This document shows positions 1 through 11,853 of a DNA stretch of 64,000 bases, one piece after another. This DNA comes from Hypoxylon rubiginosum (Eukaryota > Ascomycota > Sordariomycetes > Xylariales > Hypoxylaceae): the NCBI GenBank assembly GCA_902806565.1, contig CADCXA010000030.1, forward strand, positions 372,001 through 436,000. Direction: 5' to 3'. Numbering within the stretch: the first letter of the stretch is position 1; each line of letters starts with the position of its first letter. The translations under genes and the position numbers were made by a program. The notes under the pieces are model-generated. The model saw nothing but the letters and a program-made list of their open reading frames with translations. It searched no databases and was not told the origin of the DNA.

Positions 1-234
1 TCGTCTGGCCGAGCAGGGCTAATTAGGGCAGGCCATGTTTCTTGCGGGTCTACACCCGAGTACCAAGTTATGGATCGGAAGCCAAGGGCTTATCGAAGTG
101 GCTGCAATCTTCTTACTCCAACGCACACATATAAATGAAGGTAGAATCGTCCCCTAGTTTAAAAACATTTCAGTCAAAATCTTGAAATCGATCAAGTCAA
201 CCATTTTCATCTGTCATCATCCCTTCACTTCACA

Positions 235-444
235 ATGTCAGTTCTATTTCCCCAGGTGGATAGCACGCCAAATTTGGAGAGCACACACGCATTACACGAA
301 CCCAGGAGTGGAGCGGAGAGCTATACAACATGCATGACGGAGTATAGAATTCCCGGATACCTTGTGAACCCGGAGAATCTTGTCAAGGTCCTCCGAGAAC
401 GATTCAAGGACAATTACAAAGTTAAGGTAGTGTCTCATGCTTAG
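235..444 (+). CDS. Small gene candidate, first exon only is clear
   Basis: An ATG at 235 opens 69 codons. The end of this frame (YRIPGYLVNPENLVKVLRERF) is ordinary charged protein sequence, unlike the AT-rich DNA downstream. A possible intron starts at 427 (GTAGTG) with an acceptor at 474-475. The downstream reading that looks protein-like (LRNDNYSI, TPRKLTK, about 477-530) is in a different phase from the one this intron gives, so either the donor is unusual or the gene has decayed. No family recognised. It could be a real small gene or a remnant next to relic DNA. Confidence 0.35.
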   Translation: MSVLFPQVDSTPNLESTHALHEPRSGAESYTTCMTEYRIPGYLVNPENLVKVLRERFKDNYKVKVVSHA

Positions 445-2235
445 CCCGTCTATTCAGTAAATATGCCTAACATAGAGCGAAGCTAAGGAACGACAACTAC
501 TCGATATCTACTCCTAGAAAACTCACCAAGGTAAGAGCTAACATTATCACTCTCTTAGAACCTGAACATGATTTCTAACAGCTTAGAACGAGTTGATCAT
601 GTGTTACTGAAAAGGGTATCATGTGAATAAGCAATGTGGGCTTACTCATCATGCTTCCAAAGCAACGATATCTTAATTACTGCAACTGCGGTGTCGGGTA
701 TTTCGGCTATATATTTTCCGCCAAGGAGTTGAAATAAGGGCATTGGGAAACGCAATCGGGTTATCTATCGGGTTAAGCATGGCTTTTGGCAATTGATTCT
801 AATAGGTGCCTACTTATAGGTTAGGCACCTAACTCCTTATCCTAGGTATTCTCCCTCACATTCATTTGTTCGGTTAGGAATTATTCTTGAATATCAAGTG
901 GATAACTACCTTATAACGGGCATTCTAAGTAAAGAGTAAAAGCTAATGATAATTACACGCCGGTTGAACTTTTCTAAAACATGTTATGAGCTTTTAATAA
1001 TGACAATATACTATAAGTTATACTAGGGCAAAGAGTGAACCGCCCGTTTTCCACGGAAAAGGAAGTTAGGGGGGTTTGATGTATTTTTTACACCCGACTC
1101 AAGAATTAATACATGGTTTCACTTAGATATACATATCTCTATAATTAAGGGTTTAAGTATTTAAAAGGAGGTAGGTAACAACTTAAAGTGATCTCAGTAG
1201 TGTGACAGCCTTGTACTGATGTTTATGGCACCATGCCTTCAGTCTACGTTCACAATTTCAATAAAGGCAACATCTTCCTGTAACTACATTATAGTACATC
1301 ACACGTTATTAATAAACATTATGCAGTATGTTCGCATACCCTAGTCTAAATTCATATCAAATTGATCGAGTTGTTAGCTACCTCCTAAGGTAACCACTCG
1401 CTCTCCTCCACAGATTGAGGTACCATAGTAAGTACACTTAATTAATAGCCTAGTCACTAGCATGGTACTTAATTAGTTCGCAAAGAACCACCCAAGGAAA
1501 CAGCTAGCATAGCTAGCTATTAGTACTCTTACACCTCGTGCCTCACTGCCTATCGCAAATCTTCGTGCCTCAGGCTGCTAAAGGCTTTTTTATTAATACT
1601 GTTGAAAATCGCGTTGCGATTTATATTAAGGGTGGAAATCCAGGTAGGTATGCCTTATTTATATGTACAGCCGGACTAAACCTCCGGGGGCCTTCTGGGG
1701 AGGCCTCGCTTCACTCGAATTTGGGTTTACTTGAAGTAATACATATATTTACTTATCTACACAATTTACCTATAGGCAGTCCTTATTCAAGATATCTAAT
1801 ATTAAATGTACTCAATTTTTATAAAAACAACCCCCTTGTCGCCTATAACGCCATACATATAACTTAAAGTCTTATATATCCTCAGATTCTGGCCAATCCT
1901 ACTTAATAGCCCGCGCCAAGCCACATTAAGGGGTCCCAGAGGGATTTCAATTTAAGTAAAGCTTCCTAAATTTTTTTTAAATATATTTGTAAATTTAGTA
2001 TGAAGCTTTGCTTGATAATCTGTTAAGTCTCCACTGCCCTCTTCTCTGACTGCATCTACTACTTTTACGACACGAACTGCAGAGTTTGTTCCCGAGGAGC
2101 TATTAACTTAATAGCAATGACTTAAGTGTCCGACGCTATAGATTAAGGCAAGCATGTCTACTAGTTAAGAAGGTCTCACATAAATCGTATCACAATTGAA
2201 TTTCAACTCTTTTTCGTTGCCTGACATCGAGGAAA
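445..2235. other. AT-rich, probably relic non-coding DNA
   Basis: About 1.8 kb of strongly AT-rich sequence with many TTAA, TATA and TAAT words, compatible with old repeat-induced point mutation. A 109-codon frame (1538-1867) holds a short GC-rich island around 1673-1710 but shows no known domain, so I do not call it a gene. No intact transposon domain was recognised. Confidence 0.5.
1958..2009. repeat. Inverted repeat (hairpin)
   Basis: The left arm AAAGCTTCCTAAATTT (1958-1973) pairs with the right arm AAATTTAGTATGAAGCTTT (1991-2009) apart from a small bulge, around a T/A-rich loop. It may be a relic of a small inverted-repeat element or simple AT-rich symmetry. Confidence 0.4.
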
Positions 2236-2277
2236 TTGAGTGGGTTCAAGTGTGACGAAGGGACCATCAAGAATACG

Positions 2278-3501
2278 ATGTATGAATCCCAGGTATCCAA
2301 TAACTTGGCACATGAGGAGAATGTGACGAAAAAAGGAAAAAAGGGATCGTGGACTGGCGCACCTGCGGCTGGAATTCCGAGCTACCAGAAGGATACGCGG
2401 ACACTCTCACTCAATGTGCTCGCAGCTGCTGGCTTCCAAAAACCATACGACTTCCGTGGCTCTGCCGAGCCCGTCATTGACGATGTTGGAAGCTACCGTG
2501 ACTCTCTTCAGACCGTCCTCGATAACATCATTCTGTTAATGCTTGTCCCCTTCCGAGTCCTCTGTATGATGCCTGGAAATTGGGCCAGAATCGGCAACGC
2601 GGGAATCTCTTTCAAGCGACACATGGTGAAGATGCTCGATGAAGAAACCAAGGCGCTTAGTCAAGGGCAGCCCGGCTCTGGTGGTATCATGGCGTCCTTC
2701 GTGCGCGCGGCCAGTATGCATCACATTAACTCTGCTGGTGCATCAGACTCGAAAGGTATCAAAAAGGGACTCTCGGTGGATGAAATTTTCGGTAATCTTT
2801 TCGTCATCAACTTCGCCGGCCACGACACCACAGCGAACACGTTGGCATTTGGCATGTTGCTCCTAGCGGCACACCCAGACGTGCAGGAATGGCTGGCGGA
2901 AGAGATTGCGTTCGCCACCAAAGATTGCCCTGTAGAGATATGGGATTACAAGGACCTCTACCCGAAGCCTAAGCGCTGTAGGGCTGTCTTGTACGAGATT
3001 TTACGTCTTTACCCGCCCGTGCCAGCACTACCATCCATTACCTCCAACGGCATGCAGACACTCGATGTTGGCGAACAAACGCTCCATATACCAGAAGGGA
3101 CAAATCTAACAGCCAATCTACGCGCCATGCAAGTGCACCCGCAGTATTGGACTAATGCGACTGACTGGCAGCCCTCCCATTGGATCTCGAACCCTGCGCC
3201 CGCAAACCCTCGGCCAGATCAGATCGCCAACGAACAATTTTCCGTGCCAAGCAAGCTTATCTTCTTTCCATGGGGTGAAGGGCCTCAGATCTGCCCTGGG
3301 AAGGAGTTCGCCGAGGTGGAGGCGGTCGCTACGTTAGGGTACATATTCAAGTCACATCGCGTACTGGGCAAGAGAGGTGTCGAGGAAAAGGACGATGCGG
3401 TGCGGAAGAGGGTCGACCACTGTCTTAATGACGTCGACTTGGAGATGCTGGTGAGGCTTAGGGATGCAGATCGGGTAACGCTGATCTGTAAAGAAGTGTG
3501 A
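2278..3501 (+). CDS. Cytochrome P450, 5'-truncated
   Basis: The C-terminal two thirds of a P450 haem-thiolate monooxygenase. Visible are the I-helix oxygen-binding motif AGHDTT, the K-helix EILR (ExxR), and the haem loop FFPWGEGPQICPG with its Cys ligand. The N-terminal membrane anchor, proline hinge and C-helix WxxxR region are absent: the open frame begins just before ATG 2278 (in-frame from about 2236 with no other ATG), giving about 407 aa against a usual 500 or more. Upstream DNA is AT-rich and shows no convincing missing exon. The remaining frame has no stop or frameshift over 1.2 kb, so truncation is recent or an upstream exon was missed. Substrate unknown. Confidence 0.7.
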   Translation: MYESQVSNNLAHEENVTKKGKKGSWTGAPAAGIPSYQKDTRTLSLNVLAAAGFQKPYDFRGSAEPVIDDVGSYRDSLQTVLDNIILLMLVPFRVLCMMPGNWARIGNAGISFKRHMVKMLDEETKALSQGQPGSGGIMASFVRAASMHHINSAGASDSKGIKKGLSVDEIFGNLFVINFAGHDTTANTLAFGMLLLAAHPDVQEWLAEEIAFATKDCPVEIWDYKDLYPKPKRCRAVLYEILRLYPPVPALPSITSNGMQTLDVGEQTLHIPEGTNLTANLRAMQVHPQYWTNATDWQPSHWISNPAPANPRPDQIANEQFSVPSKLIFFPWGEGPQICPGKEFAEVEAVATLGYIFKSHRVLGKRGVEEKDDAVRKRVDHCLNDVDLEMLVRLRDADRVTLICKEV

Positions 3502-3851
3502 CCGCCGTCGGCCGGCCCGAATGGTGGAGACGAACAAGTTCGGGTATCCTCAATTTGTAGCCGGAGACGGAGCCGGAGCCGGAATCCGAAGGATTGTGCA
3601 TGCATTAGGTACCTGGCAAATATGAGTACATGTAGTATCATACATTTTCTAGGTCCCACCCTACGTGACGCACTAATTCACACATGCTACTTCTATTATT
3701 TCTCACACTATTCTCTAGACCTAGCTACTAACATACAGGTATGTGCGTAAACTCGTAGGAGCTCACCGGTATAGAGCTCAGAATTACAGTAGATTATAGC
3801 AGAATAGTGACAGTAGATTTAAAGCTTGTCTGGGTAGTTGTTATGCCTACT
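3502..3851. other. Intergenic between convergent genes
   Basis: Lies between the 3' ends of the truncated P450 and the NLR. It holds a CGGAGC-type simple repeat near 3562-3585 and no gene. Confidence 0.6.
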
Positions 3852-6800
3852 CTACCAGTCCGAAACCATGTCATTCTGAATGATGGCTACTTCGCCCTTG
3901 CTCGGACAAAGAATCGTTCCATCTTGAAGCAATTGACAAAGCCTGAGACCAGAGCTCGTAACCCAATCGTGTGGTATAAAAAAGTGGCGGGTTACGGTTT
4001 CCGTAGTCCCTCCCAGCTGCGAAGTGCAAACCCAGAGGTTGCTATCCAGAAACACTAGTCGACCGTCAGGCAATATACCCAGGGGATGCGAAACTGCCCG
4101 GGTAATAGTTTCAGGAAGAGTAAGGGGTATAATCGAGGTCCGGCCATCTTGAACATTGCTATTAAAAATAGCAGTGGTGGGGTATAGCATGAAGCCGTAT
4201 TGATAACGGTTCAACTCAGACAGGCTCATTGTTCGTACGAGAAGAAGGCGAGGGTAGTAACTCTGGCAAAGAGCGTCAATCCTGAATGATTCGGGCAATC
4301 CAAGCGGGACTTCTAGTGGTATAGAGCGTTCCTCATGCAGCTGCCATGTGAAAACCGAGACACATCTAGTGCTAATGCTAATCAGCGCATTTGGCTTCGA
4401 AGGGTGCTGCTGCCACTGTACAGTCTCTCCTTCTGGGGTATCACGCTCGGCCGTTACCTCTCCGCTTGGTATGGATAAAACCTGAAACCTCCTGGTTCTG
4501 TACACGAATAGTTGACTACCACTAGTGTTGAAAAGGAGCTGTCGAACGCGGCCGCATTCTGCTGGTGATTTCTGTTCGCCGTAGATATTATTCGTTGACA
4601 GCTGTTGCTGTCCCGCAGTCCTCTCGGAGATCCCCTTTATAGTGAGGGAGCCGCCGTTGAAGAAAGTGAATGCAAGCTGATCATGGCTTCGATTCCATGC
4701 AAGGAACTCTGTGCCCAATCCGAAAGGGGCCCGAGCAATGACGTGTCGGCTATTGGTCTTGGGATCGAAAAGTTCAACTACCCCGTCATCGTTGGCATAC
4801 GCGATGTGTTGGTCGGCTTTACTGCATGTAGCAACTGCTGTGATTCCGGGCTTGCTGTCCACATGACTTTCAGAGATTGGAAGGGAGATGGGCGTATTTC
4901 GCATGTCTTCTGTATCCGACCAAAGATTCTCGCTCATACTTTGTACATCGCTAAGCTGCTCAGGTACGACATCGGATAGCCGGAGTAGGCAGTTCGGTTC
5001 CCATACGTTGCAATATGAGCCTCGAAGGTCATAAAACCTAATATTGCTAGGACTGAAGCAAATCGTATTGATGATATCCTCCGAGGTCAATCTGTATATC
5101 ACTACCATCTGGGCGACGTCATAAATCTTGATGGTTCCTTTGACATCGCTCGTTATGAATACTAAACCGTTTGGGCTGCATTGTATTTCGTGAGGGATCA
5201 CGCCTGACTCACCTTTCACTTCTTTGTACACGTTGTCGGTAGGATTCCAGCGGATTATTTCGCCGTAGATACCAATCACCTGCATACCGGAAGGATGCCA
5301 TACCACTTTATTAGTGCCTGTATGCGACATAGTAGTTCTCTTGCCTTGTCTCGGTTTCTGCTTGAGACGCGCTATCATTCTAGGCGGATCAATACTCCAT
5401 ATTGATAAAGGGAAAGCACGATACGAGACTGCGATCTGGGTGCAGTCGCCGTTGAATGATACTGAGGTGGGAGTGCCGAGGAAAATCCCTTCAGGAACGT
5501 GAGCTTCTTCCATCAGCCTCGAGTCTAGTTGCGTCCAACGTGTCGAGGTGCCCGGAATATCGCTAGTCGACAATTTGTAAACTCGACGTAGATCTGTGAC
5601 CACCATCAACGAATCCTCTTCATCAAACTTGAATTCGAGGGCGCGCTCTTGGCGAGGATTCTCCACAGTTCGTATCAGGGAGTATGTAGCGTTGAGCTTC
5701 CATACACTCGTCCGGGACAATCCATAACATGCTAGTAGAGACCCAGAACTGTTATAAGCAAGCGAACAAATATGCTCTCCTACGTCAAATGATTGGAACT
5801 CTGCAAATAGGTTCGTGTCTCGTAGCGTGATACTTCCCTTGGGCCTGTCGCTAGCAACGGCCATATGCAGCGAACTCACAGCGAGACGTACGGCGCGGCC
5901 AGTACCCGCAGAGACTCGTGCAAGGCAGTCATCCCATCTAGTGTTAGACAAACCAGAAATAGATAAAGCAGTGGCAGGGCTTCCCGAGAACCTTTGATGT
6001 ATTTCCGAAGAGAGAGGACTCAGCCCAGGAACGCATTTGTATATCAGTTGTGGGTCTTGTAAGAGGTGGCTGCCGAATTTGGCTGGGAGTTTCATCAGGT
6101 CGACAGCCCAGCTCTCTATTAATGATAAGTCTGACGGTCTCTGTGGTATGGAAGACTTGTTGATCTCGGCGTTCTTGCGTTGCCAGGCGAAAGTAGTAAG
6201 CGCGCGAAAAACCGCGGCAAGTTCGGCCAAGCAACCACTCATCGATAGGTATTGAAGCCATGGGAGAGGATGTGGACCATTGAAGAACTTGGTAAGTATG
6301 TCAAACACTCTTTCAGACTCAATTGAACATCTCTCGAGATGGAAGGCCCACGAAGTTGCTGCGTATGAGAGGAATTGAGGGATATTCAGTGAGTTAATCT
6401 TGCTGCGAAGAGTCCCGTCACAAAGCACGAGGAGGCACTTGCATAGAAGATCCTCATGAACGGTCTCCGGGTCCAGAGAGAAAGACTCGACCGAGTACCT
6501 CCCTAAATAGTCTCGAGCGGAGTGATGGGCCAAAGATATACGATCGTGGGTATCCACGACGACAAGCTGACCACAAATCTGGCTGACCGTGTGCTTTATA
6601 TCCATGACCGGTCTAAACTGGGCAGAGTACGCGTCAGAAAGCTCATCAACCGTAAGTGGCGTCTTGGCATACATGGCCCAAGAGAAAAGAATCCGTGCCA
6701 ATACCTTATCCTCATGTAAGCTGAGTTCTGCGACGGCACGAAGCATGCGGCTGTATAGCCCATCCATACCGACTGGTGTCTCTTCTAAGACCTTTGTCAC

Positions 6801-8761
6801 TTGCTCCTGACGATGACATCTTAACACGCGCTTAGTGACCAAACTGGCCCAAAGGAAATTCCCCTGTGCGCGTTCAAGTATCTCATTGACTGTTTGTGCC
6901 TTGAAACCCTTATCTGATGGGAGATATTCAATCTCTTCAGCAACGAATAGGCGGATATCTTTGTTACTCGAAAACGAGAAACCGCGGACCGGAATTCTCC
7001 GATTTGCTACCTGGAAGCACTGAGCGATAGTGGGTAGGGGGCGGCTGGAAAGTAGGATTCGCGGTGGACTTTTGAAACTACTCGTTGCTGACATGAGCTC
7101 TACCACCTGTTTGCTGGATTCGGATTCATCAATGCCGTCCAAGACCCAGTATAAACGCCCGATCTCAAGACTAGATAATACGGAAAGATAGACTCGCTTC
7201 CATATTGTAGGCGCATCCGAATGATTCAATCGCACTCCAGACCTTGCAAGGTCCGCTAAGGCGTGGCGGTAGCTAGAAACCTCGAGGGCTATTTGATAGG
7301 CCAAAGACCGGAGCATGTTTCCGATAGACTTCTGCTGGCTATCGTGCTTGAAAAAGAAGAACGCGTAGCGATGGCTAGCCTCTAGGAGGTGGTCAACTAC
7401 TGCCGAGCATAGGATTGATTTCCCACAGCCAGGGGGGCCACGAACCCACAAGACAAAAGACGATCCATCATCAACCCAGTTGCTGAACTCCTCACTTTGC
7501 AGAAAATGCTGGCAGGTTCCCGTTTTCCGAACTGAATGGCACTCCGCAATATCCTCCTCGGGGGGTCCAGAAATGCCGAGTAAAATTTTAACGTCTGCTA
7601 GGTCCTTTTCTGTCCTACTATCCATTCCCTCCGTTTTCTTCGGGATCTGTACTGTGTTCACAACGCTACGCAAAGCTCCCACCACAGATATATAATTGGG
7701 ATCGCACGTATCCGTAAACTTGCAGACATCATGATGATTGGCGTTCAATGGCTGCTGGGTTTCATTCGGATAGCCCAATAATGCAGAGTGCTTTTCTAAG
7801 ATCATAAAAGACATGGGGCCGATATTCGTGCTGAGAGTTTCGTAGAATGAGAATATCCGCAACTTGGAAGCATGGTGGCGAAATGATTCATTGAGCTCGT
7901 CAATGGTAGGACTCCTTCGTGTGAGCTCTGTGACATAGTCTTTCGGCGAATGCCCGAAAACCGAACTTGCAAGAACTTTGTTCAATGTCTCAGCGAGATC
8001 TGTACCCCGATGCGGCGTTGCTAAAAACAAGACGGCCTTGATACTAGATATGATGCCACGGAACTCCTCATTCGCATGGCCATGAATGAAGGCTTTCTTA
8101 AACACCAAGCCACCCATGGAGTGAGCCACGACGATCAATGGAACTTGGCCCAGTCGCTCTGGTCCGCTCTCGCCATACTTCATCCGGAACAGAAGATCAT
8201 TCGCGAAATCCCCGATAGTGAGTGATGCATGTTCCTTCTTCGATGAGAAGTGTGCATTGTATCCAAATGTGAGGATCCTAGCCGTAGACAGGCCGGGTTC
8301 GCTTGGGAGCCAGAGCTGTGGCCATAGGTTCTCCAGGTCTCGATTACGGCACCACGTCCGTAAGCTCGTTCCCCCAAGGCCATGAATGAAGAGAATATCA
8401 ACCGACCGCTCCACTGGTGTATGTATTACCAAGAGGCCCAGCGGATCATCCCTCTTGCCTTGCGAGCGCTGCGTCCGATGCTCAGCAGGATTCTGTGAAG
8501 AGAATAACTGCGTCTGTATGTCCGATATAGCCTTCTGTCCAAGTTCGTGATGCTGCACAGGTATCCTTTCGGGTAACAATCGCGTCGCTTCTGGAAGGGG
8601 GTGGTTCTCGGTCGGTCCCGTCGAACTGGACACTGAACAGGATGGGGCTTCCAAATCGGCCTTCTTGCGTGATCTTAGTCGTTTCCACTACGTATGTCAT
8701 TGTTAGTCGGGGTTCATGAAGTGGCCGGTAAGCCGTATGCATGGTATTCGTTATTCACCAT
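3852..8761 (-). CDS. NOD-like receptor: SesB-type hydrolase, NACHT, WD40-like
   Basis: A fungal STAND/NLR protein of about 1,612 aa, a family linked to non-self recognition and regulated cell death. Domains in order: an alpha/beta-hydrolase (SesB/DUF676 type) at about residues 85-300 with oxyanion-side HGLGG and nucleophile elbow AHSMGG; a NACHT NTPase with P-loop GPPGCGKS near 408-415 and Walker B LYWVLDGIDE near 505; a helical linker; then divergent WD40-like repeats from about 950 to the end. The long exon is open from 8687 to the stop at 3852 and has no ATG at its beginning. A CTAAC branch site and a TACGTAG acceptor just before 8687, and ATG|GTGAAT at 8761-8756, suggest a first exon of only the ATG (8759-8761) and an intron at 8688-8758; the total is then a multiple of three. 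The ligand is unknown. The WD repeats are not near-identical, so this is not one of the fast-evolving high-identity repeat NLRs. Confidence 0.88.
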
Positions 8762-9111
8762 CGTTGATCGTAAGACTTAGCTATGAGGCTTCCATAGAAA
8801 ATTTGTTGACTGCATCGCTATCCGAGAGGCAGTCACCACTACCTCTCAGCTAGATAGAATAGAATAATACGGATCCATGCCCAACAGATTATTGGACTCA
8901 AGACAACCGTTAGAGCGACACGTTATGTCGAGGTAGTAATCATTGACCTTGCGTTTCTCCATGTGTTGGACCGGATTTGGTACAAATTTACGGCCCCCCG
9001 GCAAGGCGTTAAGGCGTTATCGCTCGCCCCTGAACGGCGTCCAATCGTAATGTGTCAGCCCCCATATCGTACAGCCCCTCACTCCAGCCAACATAACATT
9101 GGATCGTCAGA
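8762..9111. other. Divergent promoter region (NLR / kinase-like gene)
   Basis: 350 bases between the start codons of the NLR (minus) and the fructosamine-kinase-like gene (plus). No gene and no clear operator seen. Confidence 0.5.
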
Positions 9112-10284
9112 ATGAGCCTAGAAGTCAAGCTCGATCGTGCAGTGCTCAATGGTATTAAACCCAAGATATCAAATAAGCTGCTAATTTACGTAGGCCGTAT
9201 AACACTGACCAGCTTGCAGCACTCAAAGATGGCGACAAGCTTGTTAGAGTGGAGCATTATGACACTTCTCGCTGGGCCGCGGTAGCGAAAATCGATGTCG
9301 AGACTTTGAATGGTTCGCCGAGCGCGTATTTCCTAAAGGCAAGCCTTGTCATTCTACCTATTCTTCATCCTAGTTAGAAACCAAGCCATGAAGTGAGTGA
9401 GCTAACGAACACAAGACTTTGAAAACGGAAGATGCAGCTGGGCGCGTACTGGGTGAATACATGGCCATGTTAGAGATTTACAATACCCTACCAGACTTTG
9501 CACCGCAGCCACACGCATATGGGAAATGCGCCGATGAAGACGCTTATTTCTTCCTCTGCGATTACCTGACGATCGGCCACGCTCTCCCCGATCCTGTGCA
9601 GCTAGATGAAAAACTAGCCGAGCTCCATAAGAAGAGCGAATCTCCAACTGGCAAGTTCGGATTCCATGTCACAACTTTTGATGGAAAGTTGCCTCTGAAT
9701 ACAACATGGGATAGTAGTGTGAGTATTAGGCATTATTTCTCTCGGCCTACTGCGCGGTCTCAACTAACATCGTATAATAGTGGACTTCATTCTTCAAGAA
9801 ACTTATGCAGGACGTCTACATTTTAGATACGAACGTGAATGGCTTCTGGAAGGACTTGGATGATGTGATGCAAGTGACACTTAAAACGTTGATACCTCGG
9901 CTGCTTGACCCACTGATAGCTGACGGGCGCTCAATCAAACCGTGCCTGATCCACGGTGATCTTTGGGAGTCTAACATTGGGACTAACACCAACACGGGAG
10001 AGCTCTACATATTTGACGCGTGTTCATACTATGCTCATCACGAAAAAGAGGTCGGAATCTGGCGATGTGAGCACCACGAGATGAAGGCTGAAGAGTATCG
10101 GAATGAATACTTCAGGAACTATGAACCTAGTGAGCCTATCGAGGAGTTTGATGACCGCAATCGACTCTATTCAGTTGAGACTCTGATAATCAACTCGGCT
10201 CACTTCCCTGGTGCGAACACGAGACAGCTTGCGGTTGACGAGCTGAAGTACCTTATTGAGAAGTACCTTGAAATGGAAACGTGA
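9112..10284 (+). CDS. Fructosamine/ketosamine-3-kinase-like protein
   Basis: Member of the fructosamine-3-kinase family (aminoglycoside-phosphotransferase fold), which phosphorylates ketoamine adducts on glycated amines or proteins. Model: exons 9112-9151, 9220-9338, 9416-9718 and 9781-10284, total 321 aa, near the family's usual size. Family marks are SAYFLK, the substrate-side YFFLCDY, SPTGKFGFH, catalytic loop LIHGDLWESNIG and the metal-binding IFDACSYYAHHEKEVG. The third exon joins in frame only through a GC-AG intron: exon end AAG at 9338, donor GCAAGC, branch GCTAACG at 9401, acceptor ending 9415. The classic family reads PAVYYGH where this has CSYYAHH, so substrate preference may differ. 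The first intron boundaries are the least certain. Confidence 0.85.
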
Positions 10285-10720
10285 TGTGTATCTAGGTCTC
10301 AAAATTCGTATATCCGCAATGCTAAGCACGACTGCGTGTAATAGGGGTCTGTATTATACCGTATAAAATAATACAACAAGTGTCAATAGTCACTTGTTAT
10401 TCTATATTCTCATCAGTGCCCCTTAATTTCTGAAAGATACATGTGGTACTTTTGGGAATTAGGGGCCTCGGGTGCGACGCCGGCGCTCAGCCCTAGGCCC
10501 CCACTAGGAGCTGAGGGGGTAAGCTATCGCCCCTACGACCTGTCAACATCGATACCTAATCCAACATTCATGTTAATCTAACATCCATCTCTACATCGCA
10601 AGACAGCGATGCTAGCGCACCTAATTCGACCGAAATTGATAGTTATATTTCGTGGCCGAAGCCATGCTCATCTACTACATTCAAACGGCCTCTTAGAGCC
10701 GTGATGCAAATGGGAGGTTG
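10285..10720. other. Intergenic between convergent genes
   Basis: AT-rich apart from a GC-rich stretch at about 10460-10535 with imperfect dyad symmetry (GGGGCCT...CCTAGGCCCC). No gene seen. Confidence 0.5.
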
Positions 10721-11853
10721 TTACTCGCTCAAACTTGTTAACTTCAAGCTTTCGGTCCAGAGTCTCTTCTCCGTCGGGGGGTCAAAAGCCGCTGCACTGT
10801 AACCACCGCCGTAATAAGGCGTGTCCGGCGTGCTAGGCTCTGCTTCAGCAACCTCGTCAAGGTAAATGCCTCCTTTACCCTCCAACTCTTTCGCTACAGC
10901 AGCCCAAACAGTAGTCGCTGCTCCTTGGGCGGGACTCTTCATAGTCTTCCAAATTTCTGGGTCGTCCCTAAGATGTTGGGTGCTGGGCAGGTACCTCGCG
11001 AGGGGCGTAATGATGCCTCCTGGATGTAGGCTGACGGCACGCAGGTTCTGAGACTGATATCTCCGGTCCAGTTCGTTAGCGAAGTGGATGTTCGCAAGCT
11101 TGGATTGACCGTAGGCCACAAGAGGGCTGTACTCGGTATGCTCGAAGTTAAGGTCATCGATGTTGATTGCAGCTCTCCGGTGTCCACCAGAGGCTACCGA
11201 TACGACGCGGGAGTTGAACGAAGGGCTTGCGGAAGCTAGAAGAGCACCCTTGAGTAGATGGAACAGATAAAAGTGACCTAAAGAAAGATCAGTTACTCGC
11301 GACTTGTGCTATGATCATTTATGGTATATACCTAGATGGTTCGTGCCAAGTTGCAACTCGAACCCATCTTCAGTTTTACCCTTCGGGCAGGCCATGATTC
11401 CTAAAGAAAGTAAGCAGAATCCAGAAGGTCCGATAACTCTTCCCTAACTCATAGATACGTACCAGCATTGTTGATCAGGACATTGAGCTTACTGCCGCTC
11501 TTACGAAGAAATTCCTCGGCCCCGGCTCGAATGCTTTTCAGTGAACCCAAGTCCATCTGAGTAACGTCGATCTTCCCGGGCTTGCCATCCGCCAAAATCT
11601 CATCAGCAACCTGTTTACCCTTGGCGACATCTCGAACGGCCATGAAGACATCGGCCCCCGTCAGATGGATAGCTTTTGCCGTCTCGGGTCCCAGTCCACC
11701 AGGCGAGCAGCCTGTGATGAGAACAACTCTACCAGTCCATGAGGGGCTCGCAACAAGACCCTGATCTTCTACGATCTGGGTAGCTGTGGGGCGGGAGTCC
11801 CCTGGGCCTTGGGTAACCCTATGTTGTTCGGCGTAGGGAGCAAGGCGTGTCAT
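10721..11853 (-). CDS. Short-chain dehydrogenase/reductase (SDR)
   Basis: A classical-type SDR using NAD(P)(H). Exons on the minus strand are 11853-11463, 11400-11332 and 11277-10721, total 338 aa, all junctions in frame with GT-AG introns of 62 and 54 nt. Motifs: dinucleotide-binding TGCSPGGLG, structural NNAG split by the first intron, catalytic Ser in VVSVASG, and active-site YGQSK. The layout is that of the fungal group related to retinol dehydrogenases and WW-domain oxidoreductases, whose substrates are diverse. It is convergent with the kinase-like gene, and a long AT-rich region separates it from the P450. Confidence 0.88.

Noticed and set aside
1538..1867. 109-codon frame in AT-rich DNA, possible transposon relic
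   Set aside because: No transposase or reverse-transcriptase motif could be identified; frame likely random.
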